Part shown: piece after piece, positions 27,419 to 35,300 of the stretch
How the letters are laid out: each line of letters starts with the position of its first letter
How positions within the stretch are numbered: position 1 is the stretch's first letter
Origin: Cohnella lupini
GTDB lineage: Bacteria; Bacillota; Bacilli; Paenibacillales; Paenibacillaceae
Direction: 5' to 3'
DNA length: 64,000 bases
NCBI RefSeq assembly: GCF_003386205.1
Contig: NZ_QRDY01000005.1
Location: 62,001 to 126,000 of the forward strand
Position numbers and translations under genes: made by a program
The notes under the pieces: model-generated
Database searches by the model: none
What the model was told of the DNA's origin: nothing
What the model saw: only the letters and a program-made list of their open reading frames with translations

Positions 27419-28156
27419 TTATTTCTCGGAAATCATAGCCGGCACTTTGACTTCCACGATATCGGCCTGCAGTCCGAACCGGCTTGCCACTAACGCGGAT
27501 ACTCGCAGCCGGGTATCGCGATCTGCATCTTCTTCCTGCGCCATCGCCGGCTGACCGGAATCTTGCGCGAGATCCTGTTCGGGAGAAGGGGTCGCGGCCG
27601 ATTCGGACGGCCAACCATCTAACTCTATCCGGATATCGATGTCCGCGACCGACTCCACTTCGCTTACCGGAGTCGAGTTCGAGCCGCTCCGTTCATCCCG
27701 CTCGGACTCCAGCGTTACGACGACTTTCGTCACCGTCACGCTGCCGTCTTCCCCTTGACCCAACGCGACATCTACGTCGCGCACGCCGCGTTGCTCGCTT
27801 TGTTGCACTTCGCTTCGTATAGCAGTCTCCAGCTTAACGGCTACGAGTTCAGCGGCTTCTGCTCCGTGCTTCTCGCGAAGCTTGGCACCCTGCTCTTCGA
27901 TCATCGCCAACTGGGCATCGGCATCGCCCGGCGAACGCTCCACGGCATCGAGGCCTTCGGCGAGCTTGGCCGTGAAGTCGCCCTTCATCCAATTCATGAC
28001 CGGCGTGGCCAATGTCATCAGGATGAATAGTCCCGCCACGAGCCGCACGTACCTTTGCATCGTTCTATTCGGCAGAAGTAAATCGATGAGCACCGCCAGC
28101 AACACCACGGCGATAATCTGGCGAAGCCAATGGGACAGCCCCTCCATCAATCCCAT
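27419..28156 (-). CDS. spoIIIAF: Stage III sporulation protein AF
   Basis: A 245-aa protein with two N-terminal helices (LRQIIAVVLLAVLIDLLLP and LVAGLFILMTLATPVMNWM) and a soluble domain of the ring-building type. It is about 40 residues longer than the B. subtilis protein, mainly through an acidic Ser/Gln-rich insert near residues 205-225. GGGAGGTGA stands seven bases ahead of the ATG. It is 19 bases after spoIIIAE. Confidence 0.93.
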   Translation of the reverse strand: MGLMEGLSHWLRQIIAVVLLAVLIDLLLPNRTMQRYVRLVAGLFILMTLATPVMNWMKGDFTAKLAEGLDAVERSPGDADAQLAMIEEQGAKLREKHGAEAAELVAVKLETAIRSEVQQSEQRGVRDVDVALGQGEDGSVTVTKVVVTLESERDERSGSNSTPVSEVESVADIDIRIELDGWPSESAATPSPEQDLAQDSGQPAMAQEEDADRDTRLRVSALVASRFGLQADIVEVKVPAMISEK

Positions 28157-28175
28157 CGCGCGCTCACCTCCCTTA

Positions 28176-29423
28176 TTAGCGGATCATGAGCGCGGCGTTG
28201 CCCGCGGTCAGAATGATCGTCACCGCCAGGAAAAACATTAATCCGACGGAGGCCAACGCCGCGAATACGTATATGAGCGTCTTTCCGATCGTTTGCAAGC
28301 ATTGGACGATCGGCGTGTCCCCCAAAGGTTGCATGATCGCTCCGGCCAAGTTATAGATCAAAGCAAGCGTCAATATCTTGATCGCGGGGAAAGCGCAGAG
28401 AAACAGCAATACGACGACTCCGGCGATCCCTACCGCGTTCTTCACGAGCAAACTGGCCGACATGACCGTATCCGTCGCGTCCGAGAACATTTTCCCGACG
28501 ACGGGAACGAAATTTCCGGTGACGAACTTAGCCGTCCTCAGCGCGACTCCGTCCGTTACCGCGCCTGTCGCTCCTTGAACCGAAAGCACCCCTAGAAACA
28601 CGGTCAGCAGGATGCCCAGGACTCCGACGCCTATATTCCGCAGCAGGTTGGCCAATTGCGTCACTTTGTAACGATCGGATATCGAGCTGACCAGATGGAG
28701 AACCGCCGAGAAAAACAACAACGGAAAGACGACGACGTGGATGAAAGTTCCTACCGTATGGATCATGAACACGATCAGTGGATGCAATACCGCTACGGAA
28801 GTAACTCCTCCCGATCCCGCCAAGAGGGCCAGCAGCAACGGCACCATCGCCAGCATGAACTGCACCATGTTCTCTATAGCGTCCCCGGCATAAGACGTCG
28901 CCGTTCGGAAGCTGTTCACCGCCAAGATAATGAGTACCATATAGGCGATTCCGTAAGCGACTTTGCTGACCGCATTGCGTTCGAAGGCGCTTTGCATCGT
29001 CTCCAGCAGCATGGTGAATACCGTCAGCAGCACGATCGTCACCAGCAGCTTGCCGCTGTACAGCACCTCGTGCAAGAAAAACCGGGCAAGTCCGGCAAAC
29101 GCCTGCCCCGCGCTCCATTGCTTACCGTCGGGAAACATCAGCTGTCGCAATTCCGGAAGTTTTCCTTCGGGAAAATAACCTCCGTACTCGCCTTTCAGGT
29201 CGTTCCAGTATTTCTGAATTTGCCCGAGCTCAACTTCCTCGCTCTGCCGTTTAGCCAAGTCGCCGGGAAGCTGTTCTTGCGACTCGGCGCCTTGGTCCGC
29301 GGGAACGGAGCCCGAACCTCCCGTTTGCTCTGCAAAGGCGAGAGAATCTCCCAACAGTAACATGAACAGTAGCATGAACAGCAGGATCGCAACCCGTCTT
29401 ACCATTCCCGACCGTCGCGGCAT
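28176..29423 (-). CDS. spoIIIAE: Stage III sporulation protein AE
   Basis: A 415-aa polytopic membrane protein needed for channel assembly. A cleavable signal-like helix (VAILLFMLLFMLLLGDSLAFA) is followed by a Gly/Gln-rich acidic linker and about seven or eight transmembrane helices from residue 120 on. Typical segments are PLIVFMIHTVGTFIHVVVFPL and GVLGILLTVFLGVLSVQGATGAV, each divided here by short breaks. It lies between spoIIIAD and spoIIIAF. Confidence 0.95.
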   Translation of the reverse strand: MPRRSGMVRRVAILLFMLLFMLLLGDSLAFAEQTGGSGSVPADQGAESQEQLPGDLAKRQSEEVELGQIQKYWNDLKGEYGGYFPEGKLPELRQLMFPDGKQWSAGQAFAGLARFFLHEVLYSGKLLVTIVLLTVFTMLLETMQSAFERNAVSKVAYGIAYMVLIILAVNSFRTATSYAGDAIENMVQFMLAMVPLLLALLAGSGGVTSVAVLHPLIVFMIHTVGTFIHVVVFPLLFFSAVLHLVSSISDRYKVTQLANLLRNIGVGVLGILLTVFLGVLSVQGATGAVTDGVALRTAKFVTGNFVPVVGKMFSDATDTVMSASLLVKNAVGIAGVVVLLFLCAFPAIKILTLALIYNLAGAIMQPLGDTPIVQCLQTIGKTLIYVFAALASVGLMFFLAVTIILTAGNAALMIR

Positions 29424-29447
29424 GTTCTCCCTCCCGTCCGCGCCCCG

Positions 29448-29846
29448 TCAAGCCGGCAGCAAATTCAGCACCGTTTCGACGATGACGCTGATGATGGGCA
29501 CGGCCATAACGAGAATGAGCATCTTACCGGCGAATTCGATTTTCGATGCAATGCTTTCCAGCCCAGCGTCCCTTACGATCTGCGCCCCGAATTCGGCGAT
29601 ATAAGCAATGCCGATAATTTTCAGCATCGTTTTCAGATACACCGCCGGAATACCCGAACGATCCGCGAGTTCTTCCAATACGGAAATCACGTCATCGATC
29701 TTCCCGACGAAGGCCAGAAAAATCGCAACGCCGACGAAGGCGGCCAACAAATAGGCGAACATCGGTTTTTGTTCCCGGATGACAAGAATGAGCACGGTCG
29801 CCAGAAACCCGATCCCGACAATCTGGAGAATATCCACCCGCTTCAC
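29448..29846 (-). CDS. spoIIIAD: Stage III sporulation protein AD
   Basis: A 132-aa membrane protein of four helices, essential for the activity of sigma-G in the engulfed forespore. It opens ILQIVGIGFLATVLILVIREQKP and includes PAVYLKTMLKIIGIAYIAEFGAQI, both typical. Its start follows directly on the spoIIIAC stop, and spoIIIAE follows 24 bases later. Confidence 0.95.
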   Translation of the reverse strand: MKRVDILQIVGIGFLATVLILVIREQKPMFAYLLAAFVGVAIFLAFVGKIDDVISVLEELADRSGIPAVYLKTMLKIIGIAYIAEFGAQIVRDAGLESIASKIEFAGKMLILVMAVPIISVIVETVLNLLPA

Positions 29847-30050
29847 CTACTGGAACAGGAAAATCGTTTTGATTTCCTGGAATAAATCGTTGAGCATGCG
29901 AACCACCATGAAGAGCACGACCACGAATCCGATCAAAGTCACCCAATGCGCCATATCTTCCTTGCCCATCTGCTTCAACACCGTATGAATCATCGCCACG
30001 ATGATGCCGATACCGGCGATTTGGAATATGGTGCTGATGTCGATGTTCAT
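29847..30050 (-). CDS. spoIIIAC: Stage III sporulation protein AC
   Basis: A 67-aa protein with two transmembrane helices (IFQIAGIGIIVAMIHTVL and WVTLIGFVVVLFMVV), close to the B. subtilis protein in size. It resembles the first helices of SpoIIIAD, to which it is thought to be related. It is immediately followed by spoIIIAD and preceded by a 135-base gap with a hairpin. Confidence 0.95.
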   Translation of the reverse strand: MNIDISTIFQIAGIGIIVAMIHTVLKQMGKEDMAHWVTLIGFVVVLFMVVRMLNDLFQEIKTIFLFQ

Positions 30051-30117
30051 CGTAATGGCCCCCCAAGTAAAACGGCTACGCCGTCCTCGGGACGGTGTTA
30101 CACGTTTGTATCGAGCT

Positions 30118-30158
30118 GTCAGGTGAGTATAAAAATGCTGGTATTTATACTTCCTGAC
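30118..30158 (-). repeat. Hairpin between spoIIIAB and spoIIIAC
   Basis: An inverted repeat with arms GTCAGG..AGTATAAA (from 30118) and TTTATACT.CCTGAC (to 30158) with an internal loop of about ten bases. No T run follows on the transcribed strand, so it does not look like a terminator. It may be an mRNA processing or stabilising element inside the operon. Confidence 0.55.
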
Positions 30159-30185
30159 TGTTTAACTAATCCCCCGGAATCCGCG

Positions 30186-30713
30186 CTATACCATCAAAAT
30201 GACGACTAACGCGGCTCCGAGCATTCCCAGACTTCTGCTCAGCTTCTCGTAACGGTGTTGGTCGTCCCTCGCCGATGCTTCCTCCGCCTGCAATTGAATG
30301 GAGGTAAGTCGAATATGCTTCAGCTGGTCTTCTCTTCCGCTTCCCCCGAGGGTCGATCCCAACCTAAGAACGGCTTCCCTTTCCGGCTTCTTCATCGCCG
30401 TCCCCGGCCAGTGGGAGATAACCGCCGCCTCCCAGCACTCTCGGACGGTTTCTCCGTAACCGGCCGAATCCCTCGAGAGCGAGCTGGCGATGCTGGCGAA
30501 CAGATTGGATAAGGGCTGCGTCACCATTCCGGATATTCGGCTTAAAGCTTCGGGCAGATGCGTCTGCCCGTAGCTGATCTCCGTCTCCAGCCGTTGAAGC
30601 GCATGAAGCATCTCGCGGATTTGCCTCGGGCGGGCCGCGAACCTTGCCGCCTGCAGGAAGCCGATCATCGTGCCCGCGAATAATATAAGCAATATTCCCG
30701 CGAATTTAAGCAT
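30186..30713 (-). CDS. spoIIIAB: Stage III sporulation protein AB
   Basis: A 175-aa protein with N-terminal (LKFAGILLILFAGTMIGFLQA) and C-terminal (LGMLGAALVVILMV) transmembrane helices and a helical soluble centre (REMLHALQRLETEISYGQTHLPEAL split by a turn). It resembles GspF/type II secretion inner membrane proteins. The ATG has GGGGGG upstream and overlaps the end of spoIIIAA by 8 bases. Confidence 0.95.
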   Translation of the reverse strand: MLKFAGILLILFAGTMIGFLQAARFAARPRQIREMLHALQRLETEISYGQTHLPEALSRISGMVTQPLSNLFASIASSLSRDSAGYGETVRECWEAAVISHWPGTAMKKPEREAVLRLGSTLGGSGREDQLKHIRLTSIQLQAEEASARDDQHRYEKLSRSLGMLGAALVVILMV

Positions 30714-31872
30714 CTTCGTCCCCCCTGGGCATGATCGCGTTCGGGGATCGGATGACCGGCATCGGCCTGGCTTTCACGTTCACTTGAGCGGGCGAAGGCG
30801 CTGCCGGCGCGAGGGAACCCTGGACAATAGCATCCCTTGGCGTATCCCATGAAGCATCCCTCGGCGCGTCTCTCGGGGTCGATCCGATCGTTCGGCTGTA
30901 ACGGCGCGAAGTTTCCCGTATCGCTTCCTCTGCCGTAACGACGCGATGCTCGACCTTCCTGCCGTCCCTGGACAGCAGGACGAAGGACGCGAAAACGCCG
31001 TCCGCGGCAAGCTTAGCCAATACGGGTCTTGCGAATACGTCCTTCAGGTCCGTCGCGTGCGCGGTTGCCAGAACCCGAACGCCGGCGTGTATGGCTTCGT
31101 TGATCGCGAGCGCGTCTTCAGGCCGGCCGATTTCGTCCACTACGATGACTTCCGGGGACAGGGATCTCACCATCATCATGATTCCTTCCGCTTTCGGGCA
31201 GGCGTCGAGCACGTCGCAGCGGGGACCCAAGTCGAACGTCGGAACCCCTCTTTCGCAAGCCGCGATTTCCGAGCGCTCGTCCACGATGCCGACTTTCCGG
31301 CTTCCCCATTCCCTTGCGTTCGGATGATGCCACTCGCCGGAGCTGATGCAACGGGCCAATTCCCTTATGAGAGTTGTCTTACCTTGTTGCGGAGCGGAGA
31401 CGATCAACGTGTGCCCTATCGTTCTTGAGTTGAAATCTAGCAATTCCGGGAGAACCTCGGATGCCACTCCGATGCGGGCGCGGGCGATTCGTACGTTAAA
31501 TCCCGCTATGTCCCTTAAATGAGACACTTGGCCTTTATCCAGCAAAGTTCTCCCGGCCAAACCGATGCGATGTCCACCGGACACCGTGACGTATCCTCTC
31601 CTTAACTCTTCCTCCACGGCGTAAATCGAGTGGTTAGTCACTCTTTCAAGCAATGCCCGGCACAGTTCTTTGCTAGGGACGAAAGCTTCGCGATATCGGT
31701 CCGTCAAAGCTCCGTCCTCGCGGACGAACGAATAACGGCTTCCGTAACCGATCTCGAGCGGTCGATTTTCGCGTATGCGAATCTCTTCCAACGATTCCCT
31801 AGCAACAGCCGGAATTTGCTCCAGTACTAGACGCAAGGATGTCGGAAACAGCTCCAATAGAGTTTGCGGCAT
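30706..31872 (-). CDS. spoIIIAA: Stage III sporulation protein AA (secretion-type ATPase), extended
   Basis: The mother-cell ATPase of the SpoIIIA apparatus, related to type II/IV secretion ATPases. The Walker A region is IVSAPQQGKTTLIRELA, with Walker B in SPEVIVVDEIGRPEDALAI. B. subtilis SpoIIIAA has 307 residues; this one has 388. The extra 70 or so residues at the C-terminus hold an imperfect repeat of the unit PRDA (TPRDAPRDASWDTPRDA) and a Pro/Ala-rich stretch. The overlap of its end with spoIIIAB suggests the extension is genuine, not a frameshift. It is the first gene of the operon, behind a sigma-E-type promoter. Confidence 0.95.
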   Translation of the reverse strand: MPQTLLELFPTSLRLVLEQIPAVARESLEEIRIRENRPLEIGYGSRYSFVREDGALTDRYREAFVPSKELCRALLERVTNHSIYAVEEELRRGYVTVSGGHRIGLAGRTLLDKGQVSHLRDIAGFNVRIARARIGVASEVLPELLDFNSRTIGHTLIVSAPQQGKTTLIRELARCISSGEWHHPNAREWGSRKVGIVDERSEIAACERGVPTFDLGPRCDVLDACPKAEGIMMMVRSLSPEVIVVDEIGRPEDALAINEAIHAGVRVLATAHATDLKDVFARPVLAKLAADGVFASFVLLSRDGRKVEHRVVTAEEAIRETSRRYSRTIGSTPRDAPRDASWDTPRDAIVQGSLAPAAPSPAQVNVKARPMPVIRSPNAIMPRGDEDA

Positions 31873-31916
31873 CTAGGCTCCCCCCTTTCCGCCAGAAGTT
31901 GTCCTTTGCTGTTTCA

Positions 31917-31944
31917 TATGTATGCTTGGACCTACGGAATATGC
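31917..31944 (-). promoter_or_regulatory. Sigma-E promoter of the spoIIIA operon
   Basis: On the minus strand GCATATT (31938-31944) is followed after 13 bases by CATACATA (31917-31924). Both match the sigma-E consensus (ATATT and CATACA-T) at proper spacing, about 45 bases before spoIIIAA. The operon is known to be sigma-E dependent in B. subtilis. Confidence 0.78.
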
Positions 31945-31971
31945 ATGCCGGAAGTTGCTCCGGGAAGATCG

Positions 31972-32235
31972 TTACTTTCTGAGAATGCCTATTAATAGAC
32001 AGCCGACTCCTGCGAGAATCCATATGAATTTTACGGGCGAAAGCTTGTCCGCCAAGCCGACGAGCCCGATCGTCGTCGTGGAAATGAGCACGAGCGGCCC
32101 TACCAGCGCCAGCATCGAATTCACCGCCAAAGCTTTCTGAACGTCGTTTAACCGAAGCATGACGATTGCCGCGGTAAGCTCTATGCTTCCCGACAGAATT
32201 CGCAGCATGGCCATGCTGAACGCAGCTTTATCCAT
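31972..32235 (-). CDS. yqhV: YqhV family membrane protein
   Basis: An 87-aa protein with three hydrophobic segments (SMAMLRILSGSIELTAAIVML in part, ALAVNSMLALVGPLVLI and FIWILAGVGCLLIGIL). YqhV, a DUF2619 protein of unknown function, is encoded just upstream of spoIIIAA in B. subtilis, and the position here is the same. GGAGGAACGAGG precedes the ATG. It may be under sporulation control but I see no clear promoter. Confidence 0.82.
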   Translation of the reverse strand: MDKAAFSMAMLRILSGSIELTAAIVMLRLNDVQKALAVNSMLALVGPLVLISTTTIGLVGLADKLSPVKFIWILAGVGCLLIGILRK

Positions 32236-32342
32236 CCTCGTTCCTCCTAGTCGCGTTGAAGGGTATTTCTATATCTATGCGGACTCGGACTATAACTTGT
32301 CTCATAAAGCAGATCCTTTTCGAGCCAAGCTCGGAAGAAATC

Positions 32343-32370
32343 ACCAAATAATAGGCAAATGCATATAGTG
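32343..32370 (+). promoter_or_regulatory. Weak sigma-K-like promoter for the phosphosulfolactate synthase gene
   Basis: AC (32343-32344), 17 bases, then CATATAGTG (32362-32370) resembles the sigma-K pattern AC-N16/17-CATANNNTA with one mismatch. It lies about 45 bases before the start codon. The match is short and could be chance. Confidence 0.3.
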
Positions 32371-32413
32371 GCATGTAAAAATCCACCTTGTAAACAAACG
32401 AGGAGAGTTGATC

Positions 32414-33238
32414 ATGCAAATCGCGCACTTAAAATCCATGTGGCCCGAGGGATTATCCGATCCTAGCGGAAGAAGGCAAGCCAAACCCCGCACCAGGGGC
32501 CTTACGATGGTTATAGACAAAGGACTCGGCCTACATGCCTTCGACGATTTGCTGTCATCGTCCGGGGAGTATATCGATATCGTCAAGCTGGGATTCGGTA
32601 CTTCTCCGTTGTATCCCCTTCCGATCATTCGCGACAAAATCAAGCTTGCCCTTAAGCACGGAATCAAGATCATGCCGGGAGGAACTTTGCTGGAAGCCGC
32701 GGTCCGGCTCGATCTCGTGCCCGGTTTCTTCAATCAAGTCGCGTCCTTGGGCTTCACCAGCATCGAGGTGTCCGACGGAACGATTAACCTAAGCCGCGCG
32801 CGGCGCAGCGAGTTAATCAAAGACGCAAGGAGCTTGGGGCTATCGGTTTCCACGGAATACGGCAAAAAATTGTTCGGCTCGCGCATCGACGTGGAGGATT
32901 TCGCGTCGACCGCAGAGCAAGATTGGGCATGCGGAGCGGAGTTGGTTACGGTCGAGGCGAGGGAATCCGGCAAAGGCGTAGGTTTATTCGACGAGCGCGG
33001 GGAATGCAGGGACGAAGACTTATCCCATATCTTGAGCGTCGTCCCGAACTTGGACCGAATATTATGGGAAGCTCCCCTGAAGGATCAACAAGTCGCGTTG
33101 ATCAAAGCATTGGGTGCCGACGTCCATCTCGGCAACATCCCGGCGCAGGACGTCATCACGCTCGAATCGATGCGCCGAGGTTTGCGATCCGATACTTTCG
33201 AGCTTCAGCAAGCGCCTTACTTGGAGTATATGATTTAG
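32414..33238 (+). CDS. Phosphosulfolactate synthase (ComA/YitD family)
   Basis: A 274-aa TIM-barrel enzyme that adds sulfite to phosphoenolpyruvate to give phosphosulfolactate. In methanogens this starts coenzyme M synthesis. In Bacillus the homologue YitD belongs to sulfolactate formation in sporulating cells. Family segments include KPRTRGLTMVIDKGLG, YIDIVKLGFGTS, GFTSIEVSDGTINL and VTVEARESGKGVGLFDE. The ATG at 32414 has GAGGAG eight bases upstream; a TTG at 32408 is too close to it. The phosphatase partner (ComB/YitC) is not adjacent. Confidence 0.85.
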   Translation: MQIAHLKSMWPEGLSDPSGRRQAKPRTRGLTMVIDKGLGLHAFDDLLSSSGEYIDIVKLGFGTSPLYPLPIIRDKIKLALKHGIKIMPGGTLLEAAVRLDLVPGFFNQVASLGFTSIEVSDGTINLSRARRSELIKDARSLGLSVSTEYGKKLFGSRIDVEDFASTAEQDWACGAELVTVEARESGKGVGLFDERGECRDEDLSHILSVVPNLDRILWEAPLKDQQVALIKALGADVHLGNIPAQDVITLESMRRGLRSDTFELQQAPYLEYMI

Positions 33239-33293
33239 CTCCGAAAGGCAAGCGAGCTCTCGAGCCGACGGCTAAGAACATGCTCTTACCTCC

Positions 33294-33342
33294 CCATATG
33301 GAACAAGCCCCGCGTTCTAAACGCGGGGCTTGTTCCATATGG
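33294..33342. repeat. Perfect 23-bp inverted repeat with 3-base loop
   Basis: The arm 33294-33316 (starting CCATATGGAACAAGCC) is exactly complementary to 33320-33342, with loop CTA. No T run flanks it on either strand, so it is not a standard terminator, though it lies just after the phosphosulfolactate synthase gene. It could be a REP-like element or a processing hairpin. Confidence 0.85.
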
Positions 33343-33374
33343 TGTACAAACCTTCGAACGGGAGTGTCGCCGTT

Positions 33375-33833
33375 ATGTACGGAGAAGTAGTTCTTGTTAC
33401 GTTAATCATCATCGGGCTTATCGGCAGATCTTCCATTATCACGACGGCCGCTTGCGTCCTTCTCATTATCAAGCTGACGCACTTGGATCGCTATTTGCCT
33501 ACCATAGAGCGAAGAGGAATCGAACTCGGGTTGCTCTTTTTGACGTTAGCCGTATTGGTACCCTTCGCATCCGGCCGTATCCAACCTAAAGATATTCTAG
33601 CCGCGTTCACGGGGTGGACGGGCTGGGTCGCCTTGGCGGGCGGCGCGATCGGCGCTTATCTGAACAGCAGGGGATTGGATACGCTGAAAGTAGATCCCCA
33701 GCTTATCGTCGGCATCGTGGTCGGCTCCATCGTCGGGGTCATTTTCCTGCGCGGCATTCCCGTCGGACCGCTAATGGCGGCCGGATTAACCGCGGTTCTT
33801 ATCAAGCTGGTACAGCTCTTTGTCGGCAAATAA
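33375..33833 (+). CDS. DUF441/UPF0756 membrane protein
   Basis: A 152-aa protein with four hydrophobic segments ([21 protein letters not shown] broken, [30 protein letters not shown] and [18 protein letters not shown]). The pattern [23 protein letters not shown] identifies the DUF441 family (B. subtilis YtwI), function unknown. The ATG at 33375 follows GGGAGTG; an upstream in-frame ATG lies within the inverted repeat. Confidence 0.85.
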   Translation: MYGEVVLVTLIIIGLIGRSSIITTAACVLLIIKLTHLDRYLPTIERRGIELGLLFLTLAVLVPFASGRIQPKDILAAFTGWTGWVALAGGAIGAYLNSRGLDTLKVDPQLIVGIVVGSIVGVIFLRGIPVGPLMAAGLTAVLIKLVQLFVGK

Positions 33834-33834
33834 C

Positions 33835-33874
33835 GAAAAAAAACGCCCCAGGAAGTCGGATGACCTCTTGGAGC
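33835..33874 (-). terminator. Terminator after lysC
   Basis: An imperfect stem of about ten pairs around 33845-33874 (GCTCCAAGAGGT against ACTTCCTGGGGC on the minus strand) is followed by eight T residues. Confidence 0.75.
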
Positions 33875-33921
33875 AGTCGGTTATAAGGCTTGTCGCCTCG
33901 CCTCGTCCTTGCCGTTCTCGC

Positions 33922-34440
33922 TTAACGACGATCCTGCGGACCGCCGACGTAAGCGGTATCCGCCGTATCCAATCCGTACGCAGTATGAAGCGCGCGAACG
34001 ACTTCTTGCACCGGTTCGGCGGAAATAACGCAGGATACTTTGATCTCCGAAGTGCTGACCATCTTGATACTGACGCCAACGCCCGAGATCGCTTCGAACA
34101 TTTTGGCTGCGACTCCAGGATTCGACACCATTCCGGCTCCGACGATCGACACCTTTACCAAGCCTTCCTCATAGGTCGCTTCGCGGTACGGGACTTCCGC
34201 CTTAATGCCGGCCAGAACGTCCAATGCGCGCTGACGGTCAGCTAGAGAGACCGTAAACGAGAAGTCGGCCTTGCCGCCTTGGACGCCGCTTTGAACGATA
34301 ATATCGACATCGATCCCGTTATCCGCTTGTGCACCGAAGATTTTGGCCAATACGCCAGGTTGATCCTCCACGCCGAGCACGCTTATGCGGGCTACGTTTT
34401 TATCCGAAGCTATACCCCTTACGACTACGCCTTGTTCCAT
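33922..34440 (-). CDS. lysC: Internal in-frame start for aspartokinase beta subunit
   Basis: Within lysC an ATG at 34440 (Met246) has GGGAGG eight bases upstream and begins MEQGVVVRGIA. It would give a 172-aa protein made only of the two ACT domains. B. subtilis aspartokinase II is an alpha2-beta2 enzyme whose beta subunit starts at Met246 in the same way. Residue number, ribosome site and following sequence all agree. This is the same reading frame as the full gene, not a separate locus. Confidence 0.65.
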   Translation of the reverse strand: MEQGVVVRGIASDKNVARISVLGVEDQPGVLAKIFGAQADNGIDVDIIVQSGVQGGKADFSFTVSLADRQRALDVLAGIKAEVPYREATYEEGLVKVSIVGAGMVSNPGVAAKMFEAISGVGVSIKMVSTSEIKVSCVISAEPVQEVVRALHTAYGLDTADTAYVGGPQDRR

Positions 34441-35175
34441 TTCAGCGGCCTCCCTCACCAACGTGCCTTCATTATTCGTGAAGCTTGAACGAACGACCAA
34501 GTTCACGTTGTAATGCTTCGCATACTCGACAGCTCGCGGATGAAGAACCGCGGCGCCTAAATGCGCCAGTTCCAGCATTTCATCATACGAAATCTCGTTA
34601 AGCTTCCTGGCGCACTTCACGACGCGCGGATCCGTGGAGTAAATTCCGTCGACGTCGGTGTAAATCTCGCACACGTCAGCTTTGATCGCGGCAGCCATCG
34701 CAACGGCCGTCGTATCCGAACCGCCGCGACCGAGCGTCGTTATCTCTCCGCCCTCGGTCATCCCTTGGAACCCGGCAACAATGACGATGTTGCCTTGATC
34801 GAGAGACGCGAAGATCCGGTCCGGAGAAATATCGCTGATCCGGGCTTTAGCGTGAACTTCCTCCGTCACGATGCCGGCCTGCCATCCCGTATAAGATCTT
34901 GCTTCATGTCCTAGCTTATGAATGGCCATGGACAATAGAGCGACGGAAATTTGCTCGCCCGTCGTCAGCAGCATATCCATTTCGCGGGATGGCGGATTAT
35001 CGTTTATCTCGTTTGCTTTTTCGATTAGATCATCCGTGGTATCTCCCATCGCCGACACGACGACGACGACGCGATCGCCTTGCAGCTTCTTATCGATGAT
35101 TCGCTGCGCGACGCGGTTCATTCGCTCCGCAGTGCCGACGGAACTTCCGCCGAATTTCATTACTATCAAAGACAC
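33922..35175 (-). CDS. lysC: Aspartokinase (LysC/aspartokinase II type, alpha subunit)
   Basis: A 417-aa aspartate kinase, the first step toward lysine, threonine, methionine and diaminopimelate. The kinase domain opens LIVMKFGGSSVGTAERM and has GRGGSDTTAVAMAAAI and CEIYTDVDGIYSTDPR. Two ACT domains (from about residue 260) bind the feedback amino acid. The start is GTG at 35175 behind GGGGAGTGAC. Like B. subtilis LysC it appears to encode a second shorter product from an internal start. No lysine riboswitch is visible upstream. Confidence 0.94.
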   Translation of the reverse strand: MSLIVMKFGGSSVGTAERMNRVAQRIIDKKLQGDRVVVVVSAMGDTTDDLIEKANEINDNPPSREMDMLLTTGEQISVALLSMAIHKLGHEARSYTGWQAGIVTEEVHAKARISDISPDRIFASLDQGNIVIVAGFQGMTEGGEITTLGRGGSDTTAVAMAAAIKADVCEIYTDVDGIYSTDPRVVKCARKLNEISYDEMLELAHLGAAVLHPRAVEYAKHYNVNLVVRSSFTNNEGTLVREAAEMEQGVVVRGIASDKNVARISVLGVEDQPGVLAKIFGAQADNGIDVDIIVQSGVQGGKADFSFTVSLADRQRALDVLAGIKAEVPYREATYEEGLVKVSIVGAGMVSNPGVAAKMFEAISGVGVSIKMVSTSEIKVSCVISAEPVQEVVRALHTAYGLDTADTAYVGGPQDRR

Positions 35176-35240
35176 CGGTAGTCACTCCCCAAGAGAACAT
35201 CTGCATACAGCATCATATTATAGCATAACTCCTTTGGCCC

Positions 35241-35289
35241 AAAAATAAAAAATCCCCTGTTTTCGTAAATTTTTACGAAGACAGGAGAT
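35241..35289 (-). terminator. Terminator after efp
   Basis: A stem ATCTCCTGTCTTCGTAAA against TTTACGAAAACAGGGGAT (35252-35289, two mismatches) is followed on the minus strand by TTTTTTATTTTT. Despite the minus orientation it lies on the far side of efp, 10 bases past its stop. Confidence 0.88.
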
Positions 35290-35300
35290 TTCATATGGAG

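Noticed and set aside
28656-29360. A 234-codon open frame antisense to spoIIIAE
   Set aside because: Composition (many His, Arg, Gln) is that of an antisense shadow of a membrane protein gene; no ribosome site.
33156-33338. A 60-codon minus-strand frame reading MEQAPR through the 33.3-kb inverted repeat
   Set aside because: It is produced by the hairpin and the antisense of the neighbouring gene; no ribosome site.
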